A stretch of 64,000 bases of DNA from the NCBI GenBank assembly GCA_000818945.1, contig KN805430.1, positions 94,247 to 158,246 of the forward strand, in the 5' to 3' direction. Positions 54,817 to 64,000 of this stretch are shown here, one piece after another. Made by a program: the position numbers and the translations under genes. The notes beneath the pieces are model-generated. The model saw only the letters and a list, made by a program, of their open reading frames with translations. It ran no database searches and had not been told where the DNA came from. This stretch comes from Schizochytrium sp. CCTCC M209059. Lineage: Eukaryota > Sar > Bigyra > Thraustochytrida > Thraustochytriidae. Position 1 is the first letter of the stretch; each line of letters opens with the position of its first letter.

Positions 54817-57010
54817 AGATGGAAAAGAAGAAGAAGTAGAGGCAGAAGAACACGACGGGCGCATCGAAGAAAACCAAAAGAAAAGCCCAGTAGTACCCAC
54901 TGATATACTGGCGAACCCGAATCTTGTTCTCCGAGTCTTGCAGCGAGACATCAATCTGCTGAGCGACGCAGATGCACCTCGCGCACGTATCGACGCCGCG
55001 CAGCGGCTTATGAGCGTCCTTTTCCCCGAGAACAAGAGTGACGCTGGAAAACCCGCTGAGCTCGACAATGACGTTCTGTCAGAAGTCTTTGCAGAACTGC
55101 AAAAGCCCCTCCTGCGGAGACTCGGTGACACTGCTGAAAAGTGCAGAGAACTTTCTGCCATTATGCTCACCAAGTTCGTTGCCAGATGCGAAGATCTTGG
55201 ACCCGTGCTTCCTTATCTGTATCCTGCAGTGATGGATCGAAACTCGGACACCTTTGTCTTTGACCTGCAGAACAACGAGATGGTGAGAGACGTCGAGGCA
55301 CACGAGGCGAAGCAGCGCGGCAAGGCGATCCCGCTCCCGGACGGAGGAACCACCCTTCGGCACACCGTCCGTGAACCGTCCGAAGAGGTGCGCTTGCTCC
55401 TCTGTACGATGCTTGCGACGCTCGTACGCTCCTTTACGAGACGCGGACTGCACTCTATGCTGGGTCCATATTTTCACGACACGGTCATGTTCTTTCATGC
55501 ATGCGCAGTGGATCCTTTTCCTGCGCTTCGTATTGAGGGTATGCGAATGCTGCAAGAAATCGCGCAGGAGCGTGCGTTCGAAAACACGATGCACCACTAT
55601 TGCACGGCACTCGTGCGTTCGCTGATGCCGGCTTTGCGTCACCGTCGCTCGGCCGTAAAGATTGCGGCTATTCGCTGCATTGGGGCGCTTGTGACTTGCC
55701 CGTACCGGAACAAATGCAAAGGAGGCGGGACGGATGCCATCGTGGATCTCATGGGGTTCCGCGAGGACAATGTGATTCCGATCTGCGCATTTTATCAAGG
55801 TGAAACCCGCCTTAACTACCTTGGCCATCTTGTCACTGACGAAAACGCAACGGTTCGTCTCGAGCTGTACAAGGTGCTCGGTACCTGGCTCACAGGTCTT
55901 TTGGATCGCTGGGACCATGCAGTACGCCTCTTACCATTTCTATTGAGTGCCCTCTCTGATAGCTTCGAACCTGCCCAAAACGCGGCTCTAGAGACCCTCG
56001 AGGAACTGGGCAGACAGTACGAGGAAGAACATCACGATGAGATCATAGAAAAACGGCAGTACGGTGTGGACGGCGCGCAAGGTCGCGCCAATTACAACAA
56101 GCCATTGCCATCGCCGTGGAAGTCACGACCGAGACTTGGCACGCGCATGTACGTGCGTCAGCACTGCCGTCGCTTCCTGCACACCGTACTCCGGGAGTTG
56201 CAGGACTGGAAGGCAACGACACGCGGGCACGCAGTAGGTCTCTTGCGAACGATGCTCGTCTACATGGAGGAACACGTGACCATGGAGCTGAATGGGATCA
56301 TTGACACGTATTATCGATTTGCCGTGGATGCGGAGATTCAGGAGCGCATCACTGAGTGCGCAGAACTCACGGGGCGCTATGTTGATCCGGATGCATATTT
56401 GACGCTTATTCTGCCCCACATCGAGGGAGCAGATGGATCCCGAAGCCTCGCGACGGACGCTCGCTGGACCGCGACGGGCCGTGGTCTCGTGGTTCTGGAC
56501 GCGCTTCTCGATGGATCGCTTCCGACCTGTGTGGTGCCGCATTTTTCGACACTTGTGCGGGCTCTTAGTGAGCAGCAGCTCGTTCGCGCAGCCTCCCAGC
56601 AGCCTTCGCTCTGCCAACGCCTTGTGCGCGTCATGCGTCATCCTGTAATGCTTCTTTCCACAAGCAACGGGAGGGCTGCAGCGGATGCGCACTTTCTCGC
56701 GACAGGTCGGCTCAATTCGCTACGTCATGAAGCAGGAGACTTGCTGGTGAGCGCTGCGCGACTTTTGGTCATTGGCGACGTGGACGAGAGCCTTGCGCGC
56801 GAGGTCGAAGCATTGCTTGACGCGCTCATTCCGGTGACAAACTCATTCGGTGGTCCTGGGCATCTTCTCTGCGAGCGCTTGACACGCGAGCAAGCTGGTA
56901 GCCTTGGCAGCGAAGCATTGGCGGCACTGAGCGCTTTTCACAAGTGGATGCCTTCAGAAGAGACGCAAGACCTCTTGCAAAAGGAAGCAGTGGAGGAAGA
57001 CGACAACTAA
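54467..57010 (+). CDS. DNAAF5: Dynein axonemal assembly factor 5 (HEATR2)
   Basis: An 847-residue HEAT-repeat protein; human DNAAF5 is ~855. After a Lys-rich head and a polyQ tract (~residues 95-117) come HEAT helices across the whole length: REISAIML-like LSAIMLTKFVARCEDLGPVLPYLYPAVMDR, PSEEVRLLLCTMLATLV, DPFPALRIEGMRMLQEIA, HRRSAVKIAAIRCIGALV, ENATVRLELYKVLGTWLTGLLDR, then the RPRLGTRMYVRQH segment and DWKATTRGHAVGLLRTMLVYMEEHVT, which match the DNAAF5 C-terminal half. DNAAF5 acts in the cytoplasm to preassemble axonemal dynein arms before transport into the flagellum. No catalytic site is expected. Its presence implies motile flagella in this organism. Confidence 0.93.
54744..54813. repeat. 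CAG repeat (polyglutamine) inside DNAAF5
   Basis: An in-frame run of about 21-23 CAG codons encoding Gln, very uniform in codon use. Confidence 0.95.
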
Positions 57011-57173
57011 ACGTCGTAATGTAATGTTGGTTAAAAGGTCTAACAAAATATCTGATCCCTCTCACGTCCAATTGTGTTGCTATGTTTCTTTGCTCGTTTG
57101 ACACTTGCCATTTTTCCATACATACAAGCATTATTGTTCTCCCACTTCTCCTCTTTTATCTTCTTCCAGTGAT

Positions 57174-60100
57174 TCACTCGTGCTGCAAATGATCAAGAAA
57201 AGATGAAGCATAAGTAGAAAAGGCCTGCGTTCGCAAAAGCGCAGCGTAAAAGGTCCGGTGCGCCGGGTTGACGGCATCGAGAAAGCGCATTTCATTGAAG
57301 ATGATGAGGGAATCAGATCTGCTGAAGCTGAGCGGAACGCAGTGGGGTACAACTTGTTCAAGTAGCTTGGCGACAACTACTCCGAAAGACTCGCGGACCT
57401 TGGCGGCTGGGATGATTTGCTTGCTCGCAGGTGAAGACGAGGGCTCAGCCAAGCTGTCGCAAGCTTCGTAGCGAGGTTGTGTGAGCCTCCGCAGGTCCTG
57501 TAGAAGGTGGGCCCGCAGCTCCTGTGGGAGTTGCAAGTGGCGACCCAATGTCTCGTCGTCATCGTATGCAGCGAGAGCGTCGCCACCGCCTCGTGCCGTC
57601 ATGGACGGCATTTGAATGGTCCCATGGTCCAGGTTGACCACGACGGCATCTAGAACAAAGGGAAAGTCCTTTTTGAAGGCATAGTCGGTGTGAATTCCAA
57701 TCATAAAGGGCGTCGGGCACTGCAGATGATCGAGCATCTTGCGCGGAAGCACGGGTGCATAGACATGGCTCCATTGAAGAGGCTGTAGGAGCTCGCGCAA
57801 GACTTCGGCAACGTTCGTCAACGCCGTGTATCGTTTGGCCACAAAGAGCATCTTACGCTCGAGCAGGCAGCACTCAAAGAGTCTGATAATGTCTTCGTAC
57901 GAGAAGATTTCAAAGAGAAGACCAAAGTCAAGGGAATCACTCAAGCTCGGCATCTGGTCATGGGCTTGAATAGCAGCGGCGTGCTCCTTTGAGAGAGCGT
58001 CATTGAGTGTGGCGCGCACCTTCGGGCCGAGCCCGCTCATGCCCCCACCGTCGGTACCCTCTGTGAGCTCACTTTCCATAGCACAACGATGATCAGCAGC
58101 GACGCGTTGCAGAAGTTTCCGATGCAGAATAAAGTCTCGGCGCTCGCTCGTAATGCAGACACCAGTGTAGCGGCCGTTCACGTGTCTAAAGGATAGACTG
58201 CTGCCCACGAGCCCCGAGCCCATGACAAAGTTGAACAACAGCGGATACTGATTCGGGTCGTCTTCGCCAACGCCATCATGGTGCATTCCTCCAAGACGAT
58301 GAGGCAGGAAGAAACGCTCAATCTGTGGTGGCGCGGACTCACCCGGCACTGCCGAGAAGACGATTGGGTCTGCCTTGTCCACGGGAGCATCGAAGAGAAG
58401 AATATTGCGGAGGAAGTTTTCCTTCGAAGGATCGTCCAGTGAGGATGACGACGAGCTCGCCAAAGGAAGAGGCGCGACGGCTCGATGCGTATTGAGGTAG
58501 TCTGGCAAGTTGGCTTCCTGCAAAATTGCAGAAAGACGCGGCATGTGATTGTCAAGTAAGGCTTCATTGCCGTCCGTCTTGGCAGCCGCATTGAACGCAT
58601 CCCATACAAGCCTGCCTAGCTTGTGATGCACAAATTGACGGTGAAGATCCTTGCAAAGTACTAAAAGGCGATCATGCAGCACAGAAAAGTCGACGGACTG
58701 CGAGGCTTCGTCGAAGGCCCGTTCGCGTCGCGCCACAGGTACAAAGCTTTCAGAAAAGAGCGATGGACAGAAACGAGCAGTGCTCCAAATCGAAAGTGAA
58801 GTGGCGGCCTGTGTGCTTGCTTTCGAAGGCTCGAGGCCAAGCAGATAGAGCAAGAAGGCGGCACAGGCCTTCCTTCTTTCGAGTATGAGTTCTAAAGGTA
58901 CAATCTGGCGAACAAGACGCGAGAATACGCGCAGCTTCCAGCCATTCTTTTCGCCAAGCTTGTCCAGGGCGATTTCGACGTCTTTTTCATGGAGAAATAA
59001 GGCAAACGTGTCATTGCGGACAAGGTCCTGGACGTGATCAAAGAGAAGCTCGAGCGCTTCAATCGACCCCGAGCGCAAGACTTCTTTGCGTGCGCTCGCG
59101 GCGGCACGGTCCTTACGAAGAAAGTCCCTGATTGAGAAATCCGACTGCTTGCCTGGCATAAGGTACTTGGCAGCAATGCCTTTTCGAATGGAGCTCTCGA
59201 CCGTGGCCTGATTGTACCGATGCGTCCCAGTTTTAATGCGCTGACGAATCTTGACGACCTCGACAAGAAACATGATTTGCGCCACTGCGGTGTTGATGTA
59301 CTTGCGTGAGGACTCGCGACCGGCGGCATGCGAGGCATGTGCAGCTCTCGCGCCATGATTGCGAGCGTTGGCGCCGTCAAGCCTGTCGGCATCGTCATCG
59401 TTGCCTGAAAGCGTCGCGACCTCGTCGTCGTCATTGTCGCTCATGGTGCCGCCGACACGACCGAGGTCGTCGGCATGGACGCTCTCTACAAGGGCGTTGA
59501 ACTCGCCGCGTGTTTGAGATGCATGGGCCTCCTCGCGAAGCTCTTGCTCGAGGACGCGCTCATTGCGCGATACCTCTCTGTAGTTTGGTGAGTCGAGGTA
59601 CCGATTGACGAAGTTGAGAAAGACCTCGAGTGGGCCGTTGGAAATGAGAACTGCTCCAAGCTGCAGAGGTTCGGGTCTTCGCCAAAAGCGAAGTACGATG
59701 GGACGCTTGCTGTCCCGAATAAAATCCGTGAGTTCATTGAGTGACTCGTTGCAGCGCATCCAGCGATCTTCACAGGATGCGCTGAGGATGATGTCTCCCT
59801 TGGCTATAATGCCAAGCTTGAAGGCAGCAACTCCCGTGAGAGCTTGGACAAAGGTATGATCTTTGTTTGAGAGCGTCAGACCGATTGACCTTCCCGAAAA
59901 GTAAACGTCGTAGAGGATGTGTCGCCTTTGGTCCCCTGGAACAAGCGACAAGCGATACGCGCTGCCGGCGGGACGGCACCATTTTTCTCGCTCGATCGGA
60001 ATGCCAATAACGTTTCCTTCGGCACTGGAGGGTTTCCCGAGCTGGCCTGGGTTTGCAGCAACATCGCTCTTGGCGTTGTCTGTCGATGAGGCGGCGAGGG

Positions 60101-60476
60101 GATCAAAGTCCTCTTCTTGTACGGGAATGCATGGACGCTGCGCTCCTAGCCGGACGACTTCCTCGAACGAGACGGCTACAGGATCTCCAAGTACCATGGC
60201 GCCTCCAACGTGCCTCACTGCTGTCGTGGACGTTTTTACATCTTCGAGGCTGTGCACCTGTTCTGCGACTTCATCACCGAAAAGAGGTTTGGCTGCACGT
60301 TGAGGTTTTCGGAAGAGGCTATCATTGGGAGAGCTAGCTTCGTGTTTTTCCTGTGAATCGTCCGAATCTTCGCCTTCGTCTTCTGTGCCGTGTCGCGAGC
60401 CCGCGAAGCCGGGGCTTTGCAAGGTCGTATTACTCTCTGCTGGAGAGGGTGTCTCGTTTGGAGACGGAGACTTCAT
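57174..60476 (-). CDS. PDZ-RGS-DENN domain protein
   Basis: 1,100 residues. After an acidic/Ser-rich N-terminus comes a PDZ-like domain (~178-268: YDVYFSGRSIGLTLSN, KLGIIAKGDIILS, and a last strand PIVLRFWR). An acidic linker (~340-370) leads to an RGS-like segment (~395-505: IAAKYLMPGKQSDFSIRDFL, EALELLFDHVQDLVRNDTFALFLHEKDV). A tripartite DENN module fills ~715-1090: QYPLLFNFVMGSGLVG and YTGVCITSERRDFIL (upstream), LLFEIFSYEDIIRLFECCLLERKMLFVAKRY with HVYAPVLPRKMLDHLQCPTPFMIGIH (core), then a helical downstream part ending HRTFYAALLRTQAF. DENN proteins exchange GDP for GTP on Rab GTPases and RGS domains act on G-alpha, so it could connect G-protein signalling with membrane traffic (inference). 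RGS is the least certain domain. Confidence 0.85.
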   Translation of the reverse strand: MKSPSPNETPSPAESNTTLQSPGFAGSRHGTEDEGEDSDDSQEKHEASSPNDSLFRKPQRAAKPLFGDEVAEQVHSLEDVKTSTTAVRHVGGAMVLGDPVAVSFEEVVRLGAQRPCIPVQEEDFDPLAASSTDNAKSDVAANPGQLGKPSSAEGNVIGIPIEREKWCRPAGSAYRLSLVPGDQRRHILYDVYFSGRSIGLTLSNKDHTFVQALTGVAAFKLGIIAKGDIILSASCEDRWMRCNESLNELTDFIRDSKRPIVLRFWRRPEPLQLGAVLISNGPLEVFLNFVNRYLDSPNYREVSRNERVLEQELREEAHASQTRGEFNALVESVHADDLGRVGGTMSDNDDDEVATLSGNDDDADRLDGANARNHGARAAHASHAAGRESSRKYINTAVAQIMFLVEVVKIRQRIKTGTHRYNQATVESSIRKGIAAKYLMPGKQSDFSIRDFLRKDRAAASARKEVLRSGSIEALELLFDHVQDLVRNDTFALFLHEKDVEIALDKLGEKNGWKLRVFSRLVRQIVPLELILERRKACAAFLLYLLGLEPSKASTQAATSLSIWSTARFCPSLFSESFVPVARRERAFDEASQSVDFSVLHDRLLVLCKDLHRQFVHHKLGRLVWDAFNAAAKTDGNEALLDNHMPRLSAILQEANLPDYLNTHRAVAPLPLASSSSSSLDDPSKENFLRNILLFDAPVDKADPIVFSAVPGESAPPQIERFFLPHRLGGMHHDGVGEDDPNQYPLLFNFVMGSGLVGSSLSFRHVNGRYTGVCITSERRDFILHRKLLQRVAADHRCAMESELTEGTDGGGMSGLGPKVRATLNDALSKEHAAAIQAHDQMPSLSDSLDFGLLFEIFSYEDIIRLFECCLLERKMLFVAKRYTALTNVAEVLRELLQPLQWSHVYAPVLPRKMLDHLQCPTPFMIGIHTDYAFKKDFPFVLDAVVVNLDHGTIQMPSMTARGGGDALAAYDDDETLGRHLQLPQELRAHLLQDLRRLTQPRYEACDSLAEPSSSPASKQIIPAAKVRESFGVVVAKLLEQVVPHCVPLSFSRSDSLIIFNEMRFLDAVNPAHRTFYAALLRTQAFSTYASSFLDHLQHE

Positions 60477-60761
60477 CTGTGTCTGATGCGATGCGACGTC
60501 TTAGATAGGCAGCGGAATGGTGATAGCGGTGACACGTGTTGGGCGATCTTGTCAAATTGCTTTGGCGTTACGCACAAACAAGTTCGCGCGAGGCCGCGAC
60601 GAACCGGCTGCGCTCGGTTCGTTGTGCGTTGTGGTGTGTTCGTCCTTGCTACTCTTTGCTGCCAAAGCAACCGACGGCTGCGATGTATGTGTCTTTCTAT
60701 CCGGATCCGCCGCTTCGGCCCACGTCCGCACTTCCTTTTCTCCGCGCCGCCGCGCTGCTGT

Positions 60762-60801
<40 letters not shown>

Positions 60802-62560
60802 CAGGTCTGCCAGTGGATGCAAGCACCGGCGAAAAAAATCTCCAACACTCCCTCGCTGTCGCGCGGAAAAACAGGAGGAGAAGGGATCTCCCGTAATTCC
60901 GATAGTTCGACAGGTTCGAGGCGAATATTACCGGATTTCCGGATTCAAGGAGATGAGATTTTTTTTCTTAACCTGCTTTTTTTTTAAAATTCTTTTTTTT
61001 AGGAGTTATTTATGCGGAGAGACGGGCGGTCAGGTTCTTGTGTCGGTAAAGAACACCCGTGGAGACAGTCTATATTTGTACAGTGGGCGATAAAATTCAC
61101 GAGCCACGAAAGTCGCAGTGGAAGATAGAGAAGCGCTCCACTCAGTGGTGGCAGGGAGAAACCACTGACAATGAGTAGAAGTGAGAAACTTGAAGGAGGT
61201 CGCACTGCGCGCACGGCCGCAACCAACACCGCTGTCATCACGAAGCTCCTGCACGCGTATCTGCCACGAGTTCTCTGTGACGAAGACGCCAAAAAGCAAA
61301 CAAAAGCAAGCCAAATCAAATAACGACGGTGCTTGCCTAGCCTTGCCTTGTCCTCCTGCCTTGTCTTGTTCTGTTTCGCTACATCTCGCGCGCGGCCCAT
61401 GGCCTGGCCGAAAGAAAGTGCGCGGCGCACGGGGGGTTATTCTCTTTGTTCCCGCCTCATGACGTCTTCGACTCCTCGTGCGCCGTCATCCACGCGCCAT
61501 TTATCGTCGCCAGTCGGCCAGCTACACCAAAGCACGCCAAGCCTCAGTCGCGACAAAGAACAATTTGGCCGCCGTCCGACCTGGCTTACCCTGCAGGTCG
61601 CCGTCGTAGTCGCTGCCGCTGTCGGTCCCGTTGCACGTATACCGTCCCCCTTGCAGTGAGTGGCAGCTGGCTGATGACAGTCTGACCTCCAGCAGTGCAT
61701 GACCAGCACCAGCACCTTGTCCATGTTTCCGTCCCCTGCCAACGAATGCGACTGTTCACGCTCGTAGGGAGGGCTTGCTTCTTCGCTGCTAAATAGTACC
61801 TCTTCGCGGCCGGTTGGCAGCTGCAGCCAGCTCAGCCAGCGTGAGCAGCTCGTCCCCCATCATCAATGTACTACTACGTACGTACGTATGTATCTACACG
61901 TCCTCGCCTGCCTAGCTCGCCTGCGAACTCATCCATCCACTCCTCGGCTCCAAGAACGCGCCCTCCTCCTCCTGCTGCTTGTGGTGCTGCTTGAGCTGCT
62001 GCTTGGGATGCTGTGGAGCTGCTGCTCTTCGCTCTCCGCGCGTGCGCGATTCCACCCTTAAAAAAAGAAGCCCGCGCGACGATACCTCGCTTCTACTCGT
62101 AGGCCTAGGCTAGTCGCTGCTTCTTTCTTTTCTCTCCTCTCTCGCTCTCTCTCTTACCACGAAAGCGCGGCGCCAACCTTTTTCCACATAGTAGGCCTGT
62201 CTATACTAAGCTTTGCGAGTGCAGCCGAGAAAAGAGAAAAAAGTCGCGCGCCCTCTCTTGCGAACAAAAACAAAAAAAAACAAAGCCGCAACGCGAGGGA
62301 GTCTTAGCCGGCGCCGCTGCACCCAGCGCACACACCGCCCGCCCGCCCGCCCGCCCGGCCCTTCGCCGCCCGCGCTCCTTCGCCGCGCCCGCGCGGATCC
62401 GCCTGTTCGCGCCCCCGTCGGGGTCTGTGTGCGCCCGCGCCCGAGGCCGCGAGCGAGCGAGCGTGCGAGGCCGCGAGCAAGCGAGCGTGCGAGGCCGCGA
62501 GGTCGATTCGATTCAAGGTCTTTCCTACTTTTTCGCGCTTTTTCGCGCGCCTTCTCGCCT
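60477..62560. other. 2.1 kb intergenic region without a credible gene
   Basis: Upstream of the PDZ-RGS-DENN gene and of the terminal + strand membrane gene. It has a CTG run (~60765-60800, noncoding here), T-rich stretches (~60958-61005), GTAC repeats (~61873-61890), CT-rich tracts (~62125-62155) and a CCCG repeat (62336-62358). Small frames show no recognisable domain. Confidence 0.6.
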
Positions 62561-63104
62561 CGCGTGGCCTCGTACGCGCGTGGCCTCGTACGCGCGTGGC
62601 CTCGTACGCGCGTGGCCTCGTACGCGCGTGGCCTCGTACGCGCGTGGCCTCGTACGCGCGTGGCCTCGTACGCGCGTGGCCTCGTACGCGCGTGGCCTCG
62701 TACGCGCGTGGCCTCGTACGCGCGTGGCCTCGTACGCGCGTGGCCTCGTACGCGCGTGGCCTCGTACGCGCGTGGCCTCGTACGCGCGTGGCCTCGTACG
62801 CGCGTGGCCTCGTACGCGCGTGGCCTCGTACGCGCGTGGCCTCGTACGCGCGTGGCCTCGTACGCGCGTGGCCTCGTACGCGCGTGGCCTCGTACGCGCG
62901 TGGCCTCGTACGCGCGTGGCCTCGTACGCGCGTGGCCTCGTACGCGCGTGGCCTCGTACGCGCGTGGCCTCGTACGCGCGTGGCCTCGTACGCGCGTGGC
63001 CTCGTACGCGCGTGGCCTCGTACGCGCGTGGCCTCGTACGCGCGTGGCCTCGTACGCGCGTGGCCTCGTACGCGCGTGGCCTCGTACGCGCGTGGCCTCG
63101 TACG
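62561..63104. repeat. 16-bp minisatellite, 34 apparently identical copies
   Basis: Unit CGCGTGGCCTCGTACG, repeated head-to-tail 34 times over 544 bp with no variant noticed on reading every line. Because 16 is not a multiple of 3, every reading frame cycles through a 16-residue repeat, and no frame on either strand contains a stop. The unit is CpG-dense and carries the palindrome CGTACG. It ends 178 bp before the ATG of the downstream membrane gene. Confidence 0.98.
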
Positions 63105-63282
63105 CGCACGCGCGCGCAGACAGGGCTGCCTGGTTCGCACGGCAGCCCGCGAGCAGAGAGCGAGGGCGCGTGGAAGGGAGGGAGGGAGGGAGGCCGTCTC
63201 CAGCCAGCCGGACAATTTTTTTCTTTACTCCTTCTGCACTTCTTCTTCGTCTTCATCTTCAGTCTTCTTGTTGGTGGAGAAG

Positions 63283-63924
63283 ATGGTGCAGTTCGTATTC
63301 AGACACCTGAGCATCTTCAGGCGGCCTTCGAGTATTGAGGGCAAGGAAACCTGGGAGGAGGTGCACGAACCGCGCATCCTGCTCGACTTCAAGGTGGGCA
63401 CCTCGTGTCTGCTTTTCCTGATCGTGGCCGCCGTGCTGTGGCGCTATGGGGCATGGTTTGGGGCATACACCTTTGTCATTGTCACACTCTTCTCCGTGCT
63501 CTCTGACGCCGTGTATTACAGACATTATTACCTCGACGTGACGGACCGCTTAACGGCCACGCTCGGGGTCTTCTACCTCACCTGGTTCTCCACGCGCTGG
63601 GTCATTGCCAGCGACCCCACACACATTGTCAGCTGGTTCAAGCTGCTGCTTCAAGTCGGTAGTGCCATGACCCCCTTCAAATTCCTCAATCAGTGCCGCC
63701 AATTCCCCGTGCGCTCCGAGCACTGGCGCAAAAACCACGTGTGGTGGCACGTCAGCGGCACGCTGGCCATGATCCTTTCCATCTACGTTAGCCAGGGCGG
63801 CATTGACGAGTACCTTCACAAGCTTCACCACCTCGACATGGACACGGTCAAGCTCTACCTCACCGAGTCCTCGCTCGTGGACCTCATTGACATCGAGCCC
63901 ATCGTCAGTCTCCTCGAGATTTAG
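63283..63924 (+). CDS. Small multi-pass membrane protein, possible CREST-type hydrolase relative
   Basis: 213 residues from ATG 63283; the open frame runs upstream through the minisatellite but has no earlier ATG. Hydrophobic helices are at ~38-54, ~58-77, ~90-108, ~115-130 and ~152-170. Polar residues sit near membrane boundaries: Ser71/Ser74, His81, Asp88, then His152-x3-His156 (KNHVWWHVSG). A Ser, an Asp and three His in this order recall the CREST superfamily (alkaline ceramidase, PAQR, Per1, TMEM8). The match is by eye and the protein is shorter than usual members, which have about seven helices. The last ~45 residues are acidic/Leu-rich and soluble. Function is unknown. Confidence 0.7.
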   Translation: MVQFVFRHLSIFRRPSSIEGKETWEEVHEPRILLDFKVGTSCLLFLIVAAVLWRYGAWFGAYTFVIVTLFSVLSDAVYYRHYYLDVTDRLTATLGVFYLTWFSTRWVIASDPTHIVSWFKLLLQVGSAMTPFKFLNQCRQFPVRSEHWRKNHVWWHVSGTLAMILSIYVSQGGIDEYLHKLHHLDMDTVKLYLTESSLVDLIDIEPIVSLLEI

Positions 63925-64000
63925 ACCCAGCCAGACAGACACCCTGTCGGTCCGCCTGCCCGCCCGCCTGCCCCCCCCCCCGCCCCATCGCCCGCCCGCT
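63925..64000. other. Downstream flank at right window edge
   Basis: CCCG/CTGC-rich sequence after the stop codon. Nothing further can be called before the window ends. Confidence 0.6.

Noticed and set aside
60390..61093. Overlapping + strand frames around the CTG run
   Set aside because: They show polyLeu/polyAla/polyCys depending on frame, typical of a noncoding trinucleotide repeat.
62561..63104. CRISPR array
   Set aside because: Units are contiguous with no spacers, and the genome is eukaryotic.
62213..63338. Several long frames on both strands across the 16-bp minisatellite
   Set aside because: The repeat has no stop in any frame, so these are repeat artefacts; only the frame from ATG 63283 encodes a plausible protein.

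Overview
This window looks like nuclear DNA of a gene-dense, GC-rich unicellular eukaryote. Eighteen protein genes are supported, one of them partial at the left edge. Most are single open frames of up to 11.5 kb. Only three spliceosomal introns were needed, two in the serine palmitoyltransferase gene and one in the RAD6-like E2 gene, and their branch-point-like sequences fit the TACTRAC type. The presence of KAP3 (kinesin-2) and DNAAF5 (axonemal dynein assembly) implies a flagellated stage. Intron scarcity, base composition and repeat-rich giant proteins fit a stramenopile, probably a labyrinthulomycete/thraustochytrid. The taxonomic placement is inference. No tRNA, rRNA, CRISPR, IS element or prokaryotic operon was seen.

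Layout, left to right: partial multi-pass membrane protein with an internal duplication (-); a 1.8 kb low-complexity spacer; mitochondrial calcium uniporter (-); a protein of two tandem PRA-PH/MazG-like domains (-); MCM10 (+); FN3/WW/EF-hand/SAM protein (-); a 210-base assembly gap in a head-to-head promoter; serine palmitoyltransferase LCB2 (+); ankyrin-like protein (-); a 2.2 kb repeat-rich divergent spacer; METTL9-type methyltransferase (+); sirtuin with a ~460-residue insertion (+); an ERO1-fumarate reductase-cytochrome b5 fusion (-); IQ-motif protein (+); large coiled-coil protein (+); RAD6-like E2 (+); a 3,831-residue armadillo-repeat protein (-); KAP3 (+); DNAAF5 (+); PDZ-RGS-DENN protein (-); a 34-copy 16-bp minisatellite; and a small multi-pass membrane protein (+).

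The genes do not form one pathway. The most striking locus is the single-frame fusion at 23517-26963. It joins the ER thiol oxidase ERO1 to a soluble fumarate reductase and a cytochrome b5 domain, so the polypeptide itself suggests a route from disulfide formation to fumarate in the ER lumen. KAP3 and DNAAF5 are adjacent and co-oriented, giving a small ciliary neighbourhood. The giant armadillo protein shows a higher-order repeat in its N-terminal half, alternating between ~248 and ~290 residues.

All assignments come from reading sequence motifs by eye, with no database search. In a eukaryote only ATG starts were accepted, which moved the starts of MCM10, the sirtuin and KAP3 downstream of the longest open frame.
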